Positions 52,201 to 62,580 are shown, counted from the first letter of the stretch. The stretch: 64,000 nucleotides of DNA from Stichopus chloronotus (GCA_021234535.1 CM037840.1:28409520-28473519); one strand, 5' to 3'. Numbers and translations: made by a program. The notes: generated by a model from the sequence alone, not told the origin.

Positions 52201-52786
52201 AATTCAGCACTTAAAGTTCCATTACATAGCTTAGCATCTTGCCAGTGCCCATGTAGAGGGACTGTGCCGAAGGTGCTATAGAACAGCACCACATTAAGTG
52301 GTGAAAAATAAATTAGCACTAAAAAGATGTTGAAAAGTGCACTTTAGAAGCCCAAAAAGAAGTAAGCCTGCGTCAAGTCTCCGACAGAGTGACCAATTGA
52401 TAGGAAATACTCAATGGAGTTCCACAAAATGTGGAGACAGCACTGCAACATATCCGTGGGCCTCTTTCAGATAAAAATGAAGATTGCGCACTCTCGCCAG
52501 CCAGATACGAGTAACGTATAAAACTATGCCGAGGTTTACTGATTGCTAAAACTATAAAACCTTCCTATCGAGAATATTTCCTCTAGTCTAAATAACACTT
52601 AACGTGTTCGACCGATCACGTGATGCTTACTTGAAGGCAACCAGGCCGAAAACCAAACCATCCACAGGTAGTTTCATCTTCTTCATCTTGTTCATCTTCT
52701 TCATCTTGGAGGTCGCTCTTGCCAACCTCTCGGTTGTCTTTTTCGTCGTCAAGCCCTGATTCAAAGCTTGGATTTGACGTCATCAT
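35170..52786 (-). CDS. SLCO4A1-like: Organic anion transporter, SLCO4A1-like (11 coding exons)
   Basis: Exons in coding order: 52808-52631 (start ATG taken at 52786), 45805-45497, 44813-44609, 44156-44057, 41847-41726, 40312-40051, 38609-38413, 37732-37567, 36817-36630, 35690-35626, 35402-35170 (stop). The product, about 666 aa, has an acidic N-terminus, CGWFGFRPGCLQ before TM1, VNGLVYVVTTTLERRF, HKPLLLGVGA, GQVLHGIGACPLYT, the OATP signature region (SPLWIGNWWIGFF), a Kazal-like loop (CNSRCHC...SPVCG...YSACHAGC, then DCSCISG...GRCTTDC) and IPGP-type TM11-12 (SVPGPIIFGTLIDGVCLIW). These match vertebrate SLCO4A1 best, a 12-span plasma-membrane exchanger of organic anions such as thyroid hormones. 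All junction phases agree except around 38413-38609, where the frame breaks twice. The true start may lie in an upstream exon, because the reading frame stays open to the acceptor at 52809. Confidence 0.92.
37567..37732 (-). other. SLCO4A1-like: Transporter exon 8 encoding the Kazal-like loop
   Basis: Acceptor ATCCCCAG, donor ACAAAG/GTATTC. The 55 codons contain seven cysteines in a C-x3-C-x-C-x8-C-x9-C-x3-C arrangement typical of the large extracellular loop between TM9 and TM10 of OATPs, needed for surface expression in characterised members. Confidence 0.85.
38413..38609 (-). pseudogene. SLCO4A1-like: Transporter exon 7 with two apparent +1 frame disruptions
   Basis: The exon encodes AVLVPTSIIGVLLGGWFIKK... 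in one frame and RCPNVDLAGVTSTYAS in the next, both diagnostic of OATPs. The preceding exon ends in phase 2 (GAC AG), but the homologous frame here starts after two bases (GA GCA GTA). A second shift falls near 38465 (CTTCTTGATGAGATG). Length 197 bp where 195 would keep the frame. The rest of the gene is intact. Two one-base insertions, or consensus errors, explain it. Confidence 0.7.
38757..39240. repeat. Dispersed repeat, copy A, in a transporter intron
   Basis: About 480 bp similar to 42660-43476: shared GATTGCTCCTG, TATTTTGGAAC, CATGGTATT, GATACATGGAA, TTGCATGTACAT, GAGTTTGACTTA and CAACACAATGAGCTCA. Copy A lacks the insertion found in copy B. It begins with a short palindrome GTGGTTACGG...GCAACCAC. 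Confidence 0.8.
39586..39620. repeat. (CA)n microsatellite in a transporter intron
   Basis: CACACACACA with two interruptions (CATACACTCACATA). Confidence 0.85.
42660..43476. repeat. Dispersed repeat, copy B, interrupted by a hAT-type MITE
   Basis: Same family as 38757-39240, split by the element at 42866-43189. The 38757 copy serves as an empty site for that insertion. Family class is unknown. Confidence 0.8.
42866..43189. mobile_element. hAT-type MITE with 8-bp target duplication
   Basis: Perfect 14-bp terminal inverted repeats CAGTAGCGTAGCCA / TGGCTACGCTACTG enclose 324 bp with a long G run, GCACGTGCCCCC, a (TA)n tract (about 43050-43112) and GTGCCCCCTGCTC. The direct repeat CATGGAAC flanks it at 42858-42865 and 43190-43197. 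TIR starting CAG and 8-bp duplication indicate hAT. No transposase is encoded. Confidence 0.9.
48828..48975 (+). mobile_element. tRNA-derived SINE fragment
   Basis: GTGGCCTTGTGGTAGAGCTT resembles a tRNA A box (TGGTAGAGC) and GGTCTGATTCATGCC a B box about 45 bases on, with the common SINE wording CAGCCTGTAAACTGGG between them. The 3' body has no clear tail, so length is uncertain. Confidence 0.45.
49206..49245. repeat. (TG)n followed by a long G run
   Basis: Microsatellite of TG dinucleotides that passes directly into about seventeen G. Confidence 0.9.
49640..50720 (+). pseudogene. 3' part of a LINE reverse transcriptase, decayed
   Basis: Reading across frames gives RT landmarks in order: TTTMAL, then FFDLSKAFDTV (about 49776-49806), YGLRGRVQSWIYSYLSN, GPLLFIIYMNDI (about 49970-50005), FADNT in place of the catalytic FADDT, NWLCSNK, FLGIAI.ENLNW.WHINNV, then the thumb and C-terminal IMWGSGNSYALNRVHKLQKRA. 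Stops and frameshifts break it repeatedly. It ends in a short GAATGAAT tail near 50720. Clade is CR1/Jockey-like by motif wording. Lies within the large first intron of the transporter, antisense to it. Confidence 0.75.
50881..51566. repeat. 18-bp minisatellite, 38 copies
   Basis: Unit CCCTATACATGTAATGTA repeated almost without error; variants are TACAC for TATAC, GCACCC for GTACCC and single changes near 51200-51270. Because 18 is a multiple of 3 and the unit has no stop in several frames, it creates long false ORFs (PYTCNV and YPIHVM on +, MYRVHY on -). It lies in a transporter intron next to the LINE end. Confidence 0.95.
51720..52145. repeat. Dispersed repeat with two CTCCTCCTAGACC blocks
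   Basis: AACTCCTCCTAGACC followed by AAGCC and AGGGT.AAAGTT occurs at about 51807 and 52089, with several GGTCAA motifs between and a (GT)n stretch at 51765-51782. Likely a known-type invertebrate repeat; class unknown. Confidence 0.55.
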
Positions 52787-52808
52787 CAAACTTGAATACG
52801 TCACTTGT

Positions 52809-54539
52809 CTGTGGGGGGAAACAGAAAGAAAACACAAAATTTAATTTTCAAGATCAACTCTGCCAATATGGGAACTAACTGGCAAGGTTCGGGTTTCGGG
52901 AAATATAAATGGTGCGCCAAACTAAATAGAGGTTGAAACATATTTCAATATCGATGTTATGCATACACATTTGCAAATTAAAACGAATTTTTTTATCTTC
53001 AAGGGACAATTTTTTGTTACTTTTATAGTACGTCTTCTAGACTTTCGGTGGAAAGTGATTCCCACGAAATGGAGTATGGATCACCTACCATATTCTCGGA
53101 TTCACATAGCAAATATTTCAGTCTTTTGGTCATGTGACCAAATAAATTTAAATTCACTCAAACACCTAGAAATGATTGCAAGAAGCTTGGGATGCTGGGT
53201 AATCCCATGAACGAAACAAAATCATGAATAACTTCTTCAAACTTGTGATATTCGAGCAGTATTTATTTTTTAGTCATTCTATTGTTAAGGTTCCATTTTC
53301 AAAGGTAGGCGTACTCTTATCACTTCACGCGATCGCTGGTCATCGTGGAATATGTGGCATGACAACGTGACATCACAAACTCACAGTCAACATAAGTTTT
53401 TTTTTTTTTTTTAACGACTCCTCACAATGGCGTCACAGTACGTGACATGCGATACAGTGATCTCCCACGACGGTTTTGCGAAAATTGATAAAATTTCGAT
53501 GTCAAAAGATGCTAAGTTCTGGATCAAGCTTTTTACACAACTTCCAAGGGAAAACGTCATCAGTATAGAAAGCAACACTACGAAGGGACAAACGAGTAAA
53601 TAGCTAATCTAATATAAGGGGAATTAGAACGAGGAGGAAGTAAATAACTTGGGTAATTTTGTGAACTGTGAAATAATGTACTGTAATTGACATAGGCCTA
53701 TGTTGTATTTTTTTTTTTTCATAAACTGTTCCAAAGAACATTGAATAGTAGTCCCGTACAGTAGCAACGTAGCTGGGGAATAAGGTCGAGGGGGGGGGGG
53801 TGGTGGGTGGGAACTCCACAGCAGCCGTTTTTCGGAGGAAGGTGGCTCAAGAGTGAAAGGGCAATTACGGAGCGTGGGAAGGGGATTTCCGGTGATGTAG
53901 AAGGTGTTTGCATCCAAACGTTTTCTGGTACCTTCTCTGCTAACTAATGGTGGCGCTCCGCTTAATAAGTCTTCCTACATTTTTAGCTATCGTGTCATCA
54001 ATGTCATCAGCATAAGAGCGAAAATAAACTTTGTGCATACGCATTATATTACCAATAGGTTGTGTATACATAATTTACAGAAGAGGGCCCAAAATGGGGC
54101 CTTGAGGTACCCCATACAACAATCTAATTTGAACGGAAGGGACATCTTTGATGCTTACGTAAATGGTTCTACTTTATACACGCAAAGTTGAGGATACGTT
54201 AGTAGTATTATTACTAGTGCATAAATCAATAATCGTTACGACAGGGGTTGTAGCCTACTAACATAATTATATTCACGTTGCTTTGTTTTGTTTCTTTCTG
54301 AGATCCACGAGATCAATTGCACATGCATGTATGTATTGATTTCAATTCGGTATAACACTGTGAGGAGGAATGAATGCGTTTAAAGTGATTGCGTGCCCAG
54401 GGGCAAAGTGGGAACATTAAAATTTCGTGTTCAAAAGTCAAGTGCACCCATTCAGACAATTCTGTAACATAAATAGGTTTCAGGAAATAAATACTACCAT
54501 ATGACTTCAAATTCACCGACATAAAGTGTAAAATATTAT
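52809..54539. other. Upstream of the first recognised transporter exon, no gene recognised
   Basis: No convincing upstream exon is visible close by. A G-rich block near 53790 preceded by CAACGTAGCTGGGG may be a transposon end. Minus ORFs at 53604-53917 arise from it. Confidence 0.4.
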
Positions 54540-54669
54540 AACGTAGACAGTTGGCAGTTTTCATTCAACTTTCACCGTGCGCTTCACCGTGCGCAACCTT
54601 CAGTTCTGAAGGTTGCGCACGGTGAAGCGCACGGTGAAAGTTGAATGAAAACTGCCAACTGTCTACGTT
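54540..54669. repeat. Near-perfect 130-bp palindrome
   Basis: Left arm 54540-54603 and right arm 54606-54669 are exact reverse complements over 64 bases, separated by TT. Each arm contains TTCACCGTGCGC twice. Flanking bases do not pair. Could be a foldback element, a long hairpin RNA source, or an artefact of assembly. Confidence 0.97.
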
Positions 54670-55011
54670 GGTCAGGGCAGCCGACCAATGACACCTTAAC
54701 AATGTGATCGATTCAGGGTTGTTGGTGAATACAGTGCCTCGTGTCACTAAATACTGCAACTCCCGATACCGAAGAAGCGAAGACTTGAGTAGTTACATTG
54801 TTGATATATCGGTGAGGCGTGTATTGTTGTATTCATTGCGTCTAGGCATTTAAAACGAGAAGTGTTAATTTTTCAAATATTGACTTCTGTTGTTTACTGA
54901 CTTATGTCCTTCCCGTTGCTTTTCGAAGTGTTAAATGGTACGTTTGATCATCGGGTGACGTATTTCGTCCACGAACAATCTCGCATGCATATTTTAAACA
55001 TGAAGAAAACC

Positions 55012-55261
55012 TTAAAGGCAGCGACTCATCACTCTAAGCTATATTTTTGGCTTCCGGAAAGCAAAATTCTCAACTGGTTCTAAGCTACAGTGCTCTTTGA
55101 TTGACAGCAAAAGATGCAGAGCAGCTCATATTACAAAGCGCACACCAGGATCCATTGTTTTGATGACACATGTGGATGAATTTTAGACAGGCTGTGGGAG
55201 GAACTAGACTAAGTGGTTAGGAGAGTAGAAACTGTCTGGGGTGATGACGTTTTGTCTTTAA
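55012..55261. mobile_element. MITE-like element, family B, copy 2
   Basis: 250 bp similar to 7109-7365, with more eroded ends (TTAAAGGCAGCGACTCATCA and TGATGACGTTTTGTCTTTAA) and shared interior blocks including AACTGTCTGGGGTGATG. Confidence 0.75.
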
Positions 55262-55739
55262 AGATCAAACACAGTCTTTTCCTTCTGGTTTTCGCGTACG
55301 CAATCACATTAACCTCACTCCAGACTCAAAGATATTTTGTTATTCTTGTCTTAAGTCTTCGAAAGGGTACCCTTAACTTTGGTGTAAAGTGTTTAATGAT
55401 ATACACTTCAGTCTTAGATTTTGCTGGTTATGGTGTTGTGGCGCCAAGGCCTATAATGGAGTATACTGGCTGGAGTATACTAATAAGCAAAAGTGCGGGT
55501 CTAAAATGGAACTTTCTCTTGATACAGCATACTATAGAAAGCTAAGTGCAGTAGATTTAACTTACAGTGTATGTACTCTCAAGTACAGTATGCCAATGTA
55601 TTAAGGGAACTTGCAGATAAAGGTAATCGGTGTCATATAAAACCTCTTCAAAGGAGGATAGCCTGTCGCCCGGGCGTTTTGACCATTTAACAAATAAATT
55701 TCTGTTTTTTTTTTTCAATTGCGTCATGAATAACACAGG

Positions 55740-56270
55740 CCGAATATGCAAATTTGTGACGTCAAGGGAAGGACTCTCATGATTATATGCTATCCGTTGT
55801 TTATGCATGACCTTTATTTCCAGGACAATGGAGAATTTTATATGCAATATGTGCTTTATTTTGGAAGAATGTAGGAGATTGCTGTCTTTGATAATATCAC
55901 TCACCAAATGTGTAAATCAGATAGTAAGTAATTAAGACACAATCTATAAATATATGCATGTATAAAAAAAAAGTACCAACACCGAGCAAGACTACATCAT
56001 GGTTTTTGCATTTTCACCCTTATGTCATCCTTCGTTTACATAACCTTTCTTTCGGGACGATTGAGAATTTTATTAGCCATAGAAGACTTTATTTGGGAAG
56101 AATATATTTTCTTCATTAAAAATATCGATATCTCCTACCAATTGGAAACTCAGCAATAAAGTAATTAAAACAATAGGGTATAAACACTCGAAGTCATAAC
56201 TGTTTTGCATTTTCATCAAACTTTGAAAAGTCATATCTCAAAAACGATGAAAGATACGTACAGAATGCCA
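55740..56270. repeat. Dispersed repeat shared with 24600-24960
   Basis: See the partner region. Here two subrepeats appear (ACCTTTATTTCCAGGACAATGGAGAATTTTAT-like near 55812 and ACCTTTCTTTCGGGACGATTG near 56043), suggesting an internal period of about 235 bp. Confidence 0.5.
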
Positions 56271-56350
56271 ACGTATTCTCATTCAGGGTTTCGCCTTGCA
56301 ACCTTTGCACGAATCCAGATCTTTTCTGGATGCATTTCATACGACGTAAC

Positions 56351-57061
56351 CAGCGGCGGCGCTACGGTGGGGGGGGGGGCACGAGGGGGCATTCCCCCCC
56401 CCAGTTGCTCTCACCCTTCCCAATCAGATCTTATACTCATCCAAAATTAATCACAAAGCTATGTATTGGCATTGGACTGAATAAGAACAGCTTCCGGGGA
56501 ACCATGATTGATTAATGCCTAATTTATGTTACACAGGCTGCCAGTTTTAACATCATGCCCGTAGCCACTTCAACAGTAGGCCAGCATGGTCAGACCAATT
56601 TTCTCTGGAATGTTTACCGTCCAGCATAAGGGAAGGTCGGATAGGTGGTTGTTTTCCTAAATATAGGAATGTCGTTGTTTTCCTAAATATAGGAATGGAA
56701 CGGAAGTGTACGTAGCCTATGTGTGTGTGTGTGTGTGTATGTGTGTGTACTCGGTGGTACCGCGTAAATGTGAAATGGTACTCCCAAAGAAAAAAGTTGA
56801 GAACCTTGGAGTACGGTCAACCGAAAAAATAAATAATATAAAAATAAATGATATACCTTTCTTGGGGCTTAATTTTCCACCCAGAGATATGCTAAAACCT
56901 CAGAGCTTCAGGGGGCTTCGCCCCTAGACCCCCACTGCCTTAGGGCCCCTGGATCCCACCCGCGGGGCCTCACGCTTCGCGCGAAAATCTTTGCCCCCAA
57001 ACACTTCCTCTGCCCTCAGTTTGCCCCCCCCCCCAAATCTGACATCCTGGGGCCGCCACTG
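56351..57061. mobile_element. hAT-type nonautonomous element, 711 bp
   Basis: Flanked by an exact 8-bp direct repeat GACGTAAC (56343-56350 and 57062-57069). Ends are imperfect inverted repeats: CAGCGGCGGCGC at the left and GGGGCCGCCACTG at the right. Inside are a G run, a (TG)n tract (about 56718-56750), the wording GGGGCTTCGCCCCTAGACCC and a C run, all typical of hAT-derived repeats. No transposase is seen. Confidence 0.85.
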
Positions 57062-57069
57062 GACGTAAC

Positions 57070-59419
57070 GCTCTCATCACATTTCCTCTTGACTGTTAAA
57101 GTGAATCCCATGTGCATATATGCAATGTTTGAAAGGCAAGGCCACAACATCCGGTGTGGCCATATCATCATCGTTTTAATAACTTTTCTAAATTCCAACT
57201 TCCGTCGCCATTTTCACACACAATGTTGGGATAGGGACGACATGTTACATATATCATGCAGCTAATGCCAGAGCAACGGAAAATATAGTACACACATATT
57301 GTATATATACATATATGCATTGGAACTTGTAGCATTCAATTTTACGAACAAAGTAAATCTTGCATTTGAATTTTAATCGCCAATTTTCCAATCCTGGCCT
57401 TTGCTTGACTTGAAACGGCACTTCAATACACGTTTGTAGCTATTGGTATTCATCTATCCGTTGTAAGGTCAAATCGATCAATTTACTAAGAAATTAAAAA
57501 AAAACCAAAAAACAATAAAACCGCTCGTGGTTAGCCAGTTTGCACACAGGCTTCACGCCTTTCTTTTTAGGTCTTTATTTTGCTTTAGATATAGTGAAAA
57601 CTCTCATAATATCATGTTAAAATCAGGCTGTAAATTAATAGGCACAACCGTAAAGATTGCGAAAAAGTGTGACAAATCTTTGTCAATTGTTAGTCTTGAG
57701 TAGCATGGGCCCGTCTATAGCCTACAGTTAGTCTACTACGGTAGCACGAGGCATTCCTTTACAGTGGCAATAACAATATACAGTGAATGGGGAGGGGGAA
57801 ATGGAAGGTAAAAAAAAAAAACTGTGATGGGGGAAGCAAATATCACGCGTGGTGCAAAATCGAACGTGCAGTACGAGTTTTAGCCAGTGGGGTTCACCTG
57901 CAAGCCCCTGGTTGGGTCCAGGGTCTCTGGGTGCAAAGTTAAAAAAGTTAAATAGGTAAATGTATTTTGGTTCATATTGTATCATCCAATACAAGATCTC
58001 AAATGATTTAAATAAATTTGGTATTCTTCTAAGTTGACATCATTATAACTAAGGGGTCCTTGTGGCGTCTAAATGCAAAATCCCTGGAAACTACGGAGTC
58101 TTAGCATATCTCTTCGTGAAACACTTGATCTCAAGATCGCTATACTTTGGTTCATAACATAAAAGATTTCAAATGATGATTTTAATACAATATGTTATTC
58201 GTCCAGGTTGACGGCTGGACGTAAAAACATTGGACTAATGGTGGAATCCATGGGCACAGCTTCTATGGGTCCAGGTGGCGAAGTCTACGAAAGTTCTGAG
58301 GTTTTAGTTCATGCAGGGCGTCCAGGACGTCTTAGGACAGAAATATGAACATCATGTACATAACCAGTTAATAGATATAAACATTTGTACCTGCCAGATG
58401 ACTAAACTCCAGCTGAGTTGGGAGAGGTGAACTGGGGATGGGCGGATGGTTCTGACTGGGGAACTCGCCACTCTTGGTGTGACTATAGTTAATTAGGGCA
58501 GAGGTATTACTATCAATGTAATACGTTAATGTTATTTCTCGTATAGAATCGAGACTGCATGGTGCTGCAGACGTTTTGCCTAGGGCTATAATGTGTACAG
58601 ATATGTACTGCATTACACTGTACTGTGCAGACTAAACCTCCATTTAAATATTCCTTTCTTAAAAAAAAAAGCAAAAGAAGAAGAAAATTTCCAAAAATGT
58701 TTTGAAGTTTCGAAACAGCGACACATTCCGATATACTGTACTACTGTTAAGGGTGAGTAAGACTCCATCATACTGTACTTTCATTTCATAACATTTTCTT
58801 TATAATTCCCCACGGTGGGGGGGGGTCATATTTCCCTCAGTCTACTTCAGTAAAGTATCCATTGACCTTTTAACGTGAAACCACTTCAACAATTTTGTAG
58901 CTTTTCTTAAATCGAAAATGAATTATGCACATAAAGACATATCTCTCTATAGATACGCACTGTCCACACAATACAAATTACCGGTCAATGTCCTGGCAAC
59001 AGCGTAATTGTCATTTACTTAGAATCTCCAAGTTAAACCGACGATCCCACAGAGATTACTGCGTGTGGACGTTAATTGTTTCTCTACATTAGTATGTAAC
59101 GTAAAGGAATTAGTTCTATTCTAGACATTGTGGGAGTCCCCTTACCTGCCCAAATCTATGAATACACTACGAACAAGTTACCATTGTAATTAAAGATGCC
59201 AAACCCTTGTAAAGGACCATATTTATTCTACACACAAACCCGCGGCTGGCAATTTTACCTGTGTACTGTACACTGTACACAGATCTGTATATTTATACCT
59301 ACCTGGACATGTTGGTGATGCTATGTATAGGTTGTCCTATCAAAACAGAGAACCACGGATAATTCGTCGCAATTAATAAAACCGTCCTTGGTGGACTTTT
59401 CTACAAGTTTTGTGCTTCC
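57070..59419. other. Intergenic, no gene firmly recognised
   Basis: One minus ORF (58368-58613) reads LINYSHTKSGEFPSQNHPPI... and ends at a fair donor (GGCAG/GTACAA at 58397). It might be an exon, but joining it to the transporter exon at 52808 gives a stop at once in that frame. It could be a noncoding leader or chance. Confidence 0.3.
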
Positions 59420-59683
59420 ATGAGTGCTCTCCTAAAAATTAAATTACACGTGACAGACAAGTCTTCTCTAATCGAGGAAAGTTTGTTTCTAGATCGCTTG
59501 GTTTATTACAGCGACCACTTGCACGAAAACCACGCGCTCATTACTCACGGCGCCCACAAGCTATACCCACTGATAGCTGTAGTGATATCAGCGGCCACGG
59601 CAATCACTGGAGCGTTCAACGCTCGTGACAAGCTCGCAGACGTCTTTAAAGCAGGAAATCGTTCTGTAATGTTTACAGGTTAA
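59420..59683 (+). CDS. Unrecognised small ORF, 87 aa
   Basis: ATG to TAA, reading MSALLKIKLHVTDKSSL... with an alanine- and isoleucine-rich hydrophobic stretch at about 48-65 (KLYPLIAVVISAATAITGAF) and an N-terminal amphipathic part. Its base composition is richer in G+C than the flanks and the codon choice looks unlike surrounding random ORFs, which suggests coding or a gene-derived fragment. I do not recognise a family. The 3' end lies at a possible donor-like GTTAAT, so it could also be an exon of a larger gene. Confidence 0.35.
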   Translation: MSALLKIKLHVTDKSSLIEESLFLDRLVYYSDHLHENHALITHGAHKLYPLIAVVISAATAITGAFNARDKLADVFKAGNRSVMFTG

Positions 59684-60121
59684 TACTACAGCAGTGCAAA
59701 CCAGGTAACAGCAGTTGACTTGAAAAGTTGAACTTGACTTAAACAGTTCACCAAAGTTCCAATTTTGCTTGTTATTTACCCAAAGCTTCGTTGTCTAAGT
59801 CTAACATAATAGACCCTGGTACAGTGCATTAAAATCTTCTATGAAAACAAGATCGAGCACCGTTTGGCACCAAACACAATGAACGAACTTCAAGCGAAAA
59901 AAACATAAAGTTATAAAATCATGTTACGAGATCTTCCCACGGTTGGTTTGTAGAACATTTATCTTGTCGGCTGAGCTAGCCTGGCTATGTTTGTGTTAGC
60001 AGAGAAAGTCATTGGGTACGTGTCAGTCATAGAGCTAGAGCGACGTTAGGACTAGTCAACCAGACAAGGACAAAAAACAAACAAAAAAATAGAAAAAAAA
60101 AGATTTTATTGACACTTGTTA

Positions 60122-60290
60122 CAATTGATAATGTAGTAATTAACCGATAACACGAACCGACAATGTAGTGAAAAATTAACCGATAATGTAAAACGAACCG
60201 ATAATGAAGTAAAAAAATAACCGATAATGTAACACGAACCAATAATGCAGTAAAAAATTAACCGATAATGTGGTAAAAAAAAATAAGCTA
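60122..60290. repeat. Degenerate minisatellite with AACCGATAATGTA
   Basis: AACCGATAA or AACCAATAA recurs about every 18-20 bases, alternately followed by ACACGA and AGTAAAAAAT, giving a roughly 38-bp double unit. Confidence 0.8.
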
Positions 60291-60880
60291 GAAATAACGG
60301 AACAGTAAGGTCGTAACGGAAGCAGTTCAGCCAAAGTGATAACTTCGAATATTCCGTGTAATAAAAAAATTCAACAGTTTATTTTACGTTAAAGGTAACC
60401 TCTCGTCATTTTCCCAAGGCCGGTACCCACGAGGGCATTTCCGGGCAATGCCGAGCCAGAAAATGTTTCTTCCCAACTAGATGTAATATGAAACAGTGGG
60501 GTGGAATCTACTCTGTGGCGTTCACTAGGGCATGGGGAGAGGCGAGGGGGGAGGGCGTGGTGCCCCAATTATATTTTGACCCCAAAACAAATTTACTTCA
60601 AAACAAGGAAAATTGATATTTCACAAAAAGAAAAGATAGGATATATTTCTCTATTGGTAAAACCCATATCTCAATATGTTTGGTTTTAGAAGTTGTGGAG
60701 TTTTAAAGAAATATTTCAAAATGGTACATTGCGTGTAATGGGAACTTGTGATGCCCAGGCACAACCACATGCATGAACATACTTTATATATCTCTATCAT
60801 CTCGACTGTCTGAAAAGGAACGTCCCGATATATTAAAAGACGTGACCTTAATTTCCACAATATCTCACGATATATCTGCC

Positions 60881-61233
60881 TTAAAGGGAAATAGGGCGTT
60901 TAGAATATACCTACATGGCATACAAATAAAACAGGTTTAAACATTGTTAAACCATTCAGTCTTATCAATAAACATCTGCAAAAGCTTCATCTCCTCCAAA
61001 TATTATGCATGTGATGTGTAATGGAAGATGCATCATTTGAATTTTGAAAAGTTTGGGTGAACAAATTATTGATGCACGACAAATAACTGAATTTCTATCT
61101 GTGAAAAACTTATTTCTTGAAAAGAGGACTACTGTCCTTCCTTATTTTGAATAACCTATCCTTTTATGTTCACAAACATTGGTTTTAAAAATATGGTTGT
61201 TTACTGTCAAACAAACGCCTTATTTCCCTTTAA
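60881..61233. mobile_element. MITE-like element, family A, copy 2
   Basis: 353 bp with ends TTAAAGGGAAATAGGGCGTT and ACGCCTTATTTCCCTTTAA. Most complete of three copies. No ORF. Confidence 0.85.
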
Positions 61234-61716
61234 ACCAAATCTGGATTTTCACTAAGTGTCAAATTTCAAGGTTGATTGAGGACGTCGATGTCAAATAAAA
61301 AAAAAAGCAAAGAGTTCTTGCGATAATTTGCAGCTGTTTAATAAAGACATTTCTGCAACCTTGAGACGACTGAAAATCTTTCTGGACAAGCGAAGTCTTT
61401 CTTCAAACGGCGACATCCAGATTAGGAACAAGATACTGGCATGGGGTTTAAAATGCCTGCAGTGGAAAATTGGTCTCTATCAGTTCAGAACTTTTTTTTT
61501 TTTTTCAAAAGTTAGTAATCTACTTTTATTTGTAAAAAGTGGGGTGAGGAGTAAAATAAGGGAAACAAAAATGGTTCCCTGAATTCGATTTCCAGTGATG
61601 CACGAGATCAGTGTTTTCGATCACAAATTTGGTGCCCATCTTAATAGAGTTCCTTTATAAAGTAATTCTTAGAGTGTATATGCAGGTGACCGTTAGCTTT
61701 CTACCTGGCACCGACC

Positions 61717-62070
61717 TTAAAGGGAAACAGGACGTTTAGAATACCCCAACATGACGTACTAAAGAAAATAGCGGTAATCATTGTTAAACCATTCAGTGTC
61801 ATCAATAAACATCTACCAAAGCTTCATCTCCTCAAAACATTATGCATGTGATGAGTAACGGAAGATTCATCATTTGAATTTTGAAAAGTTTGGGTGAACA
61901 AATTAGTGTTGAGCAACAAAGAACTGAATTTCTGTCTGTGAGGAGCTTCTTGCTTGAAGAGAAGGCTACTGTCCTTCCTTATTTTGAATAATCTATCATT
62001 CTGCATCCACAAACATTGGTTTCAAAAATATGGATGTCTTCTCTAAAAGAAACGCCCTATTTCCCTTGAA
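61717..62070. mobile_element. MITE-like element, family A, copy 3
   Basis: 354 bp, direct orientation to the copy at 60881 and about 480 bp from it. Ends TTAAAGGGAAACAGGACGTT and ACGCCCTATTTCCCTTGAA. Blocks such as CATTCAGTGTCATCAATAAACATCT match closely. Confidence 0.85.
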
Positions 62071-62139
62071 GATGTTTTGGAGGTTAACGCACATGTGGAA
62101 TGTCGATTTTAAATTTAACCAGAAATTTTAGAGATCTCT

Positions 62140-62580
62140 TATTAATATAGATATCTCAAATTTAATTTCATACGTCTCACACTTATCAGAGCTCTCTGAA
62201 ATTAATTGAAGAATCTTGAAATCATTTCAGATATCTCGAAATATCGTAGAATTTTAGATATCCAAAATTCTGTTTCAGATATCTCAGTTTCTATTTCTGA
62301 TATCTTAATTTATATTCCAGATATTTCTTATTTTCATTTCAGATATGTAAAACTGTACTTCAGATATCTAAAACTATTTTTCAGATATCTCCCTAATTCT
62401 ACTTCATATACCTTAAATTCTATTTCAGATATCTGAAATTCAGTTTTAGATATCTAGAACTGAGTAGTAGATATTTCGAACAGAATTTTAGATATCTGCA
62501 ATTCAAAATTACAAATCTAAAATTGCATTCGACATATCTGGAATTCAATTTTAGATATCTGACATGTAGCAAACACCATG
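62140..62580. repeat. Degenerate array of the palindrome AGATATCT
   Basis: AGATATCT or near variants recur about every 20-25 bases, usually inside TTTCAGATATCTAAAATT-like units whose orientation alternates. A few more copies follow at 62836 and 62882. Confidence 0.8.

Noticed and set aside
58368..58613. Possible upstream transporter exon
   Set aside because: Its donor phase does not suit the acceptor at 52809: joining leads to an immediate stop in the open frame. At most a noncoding leader.
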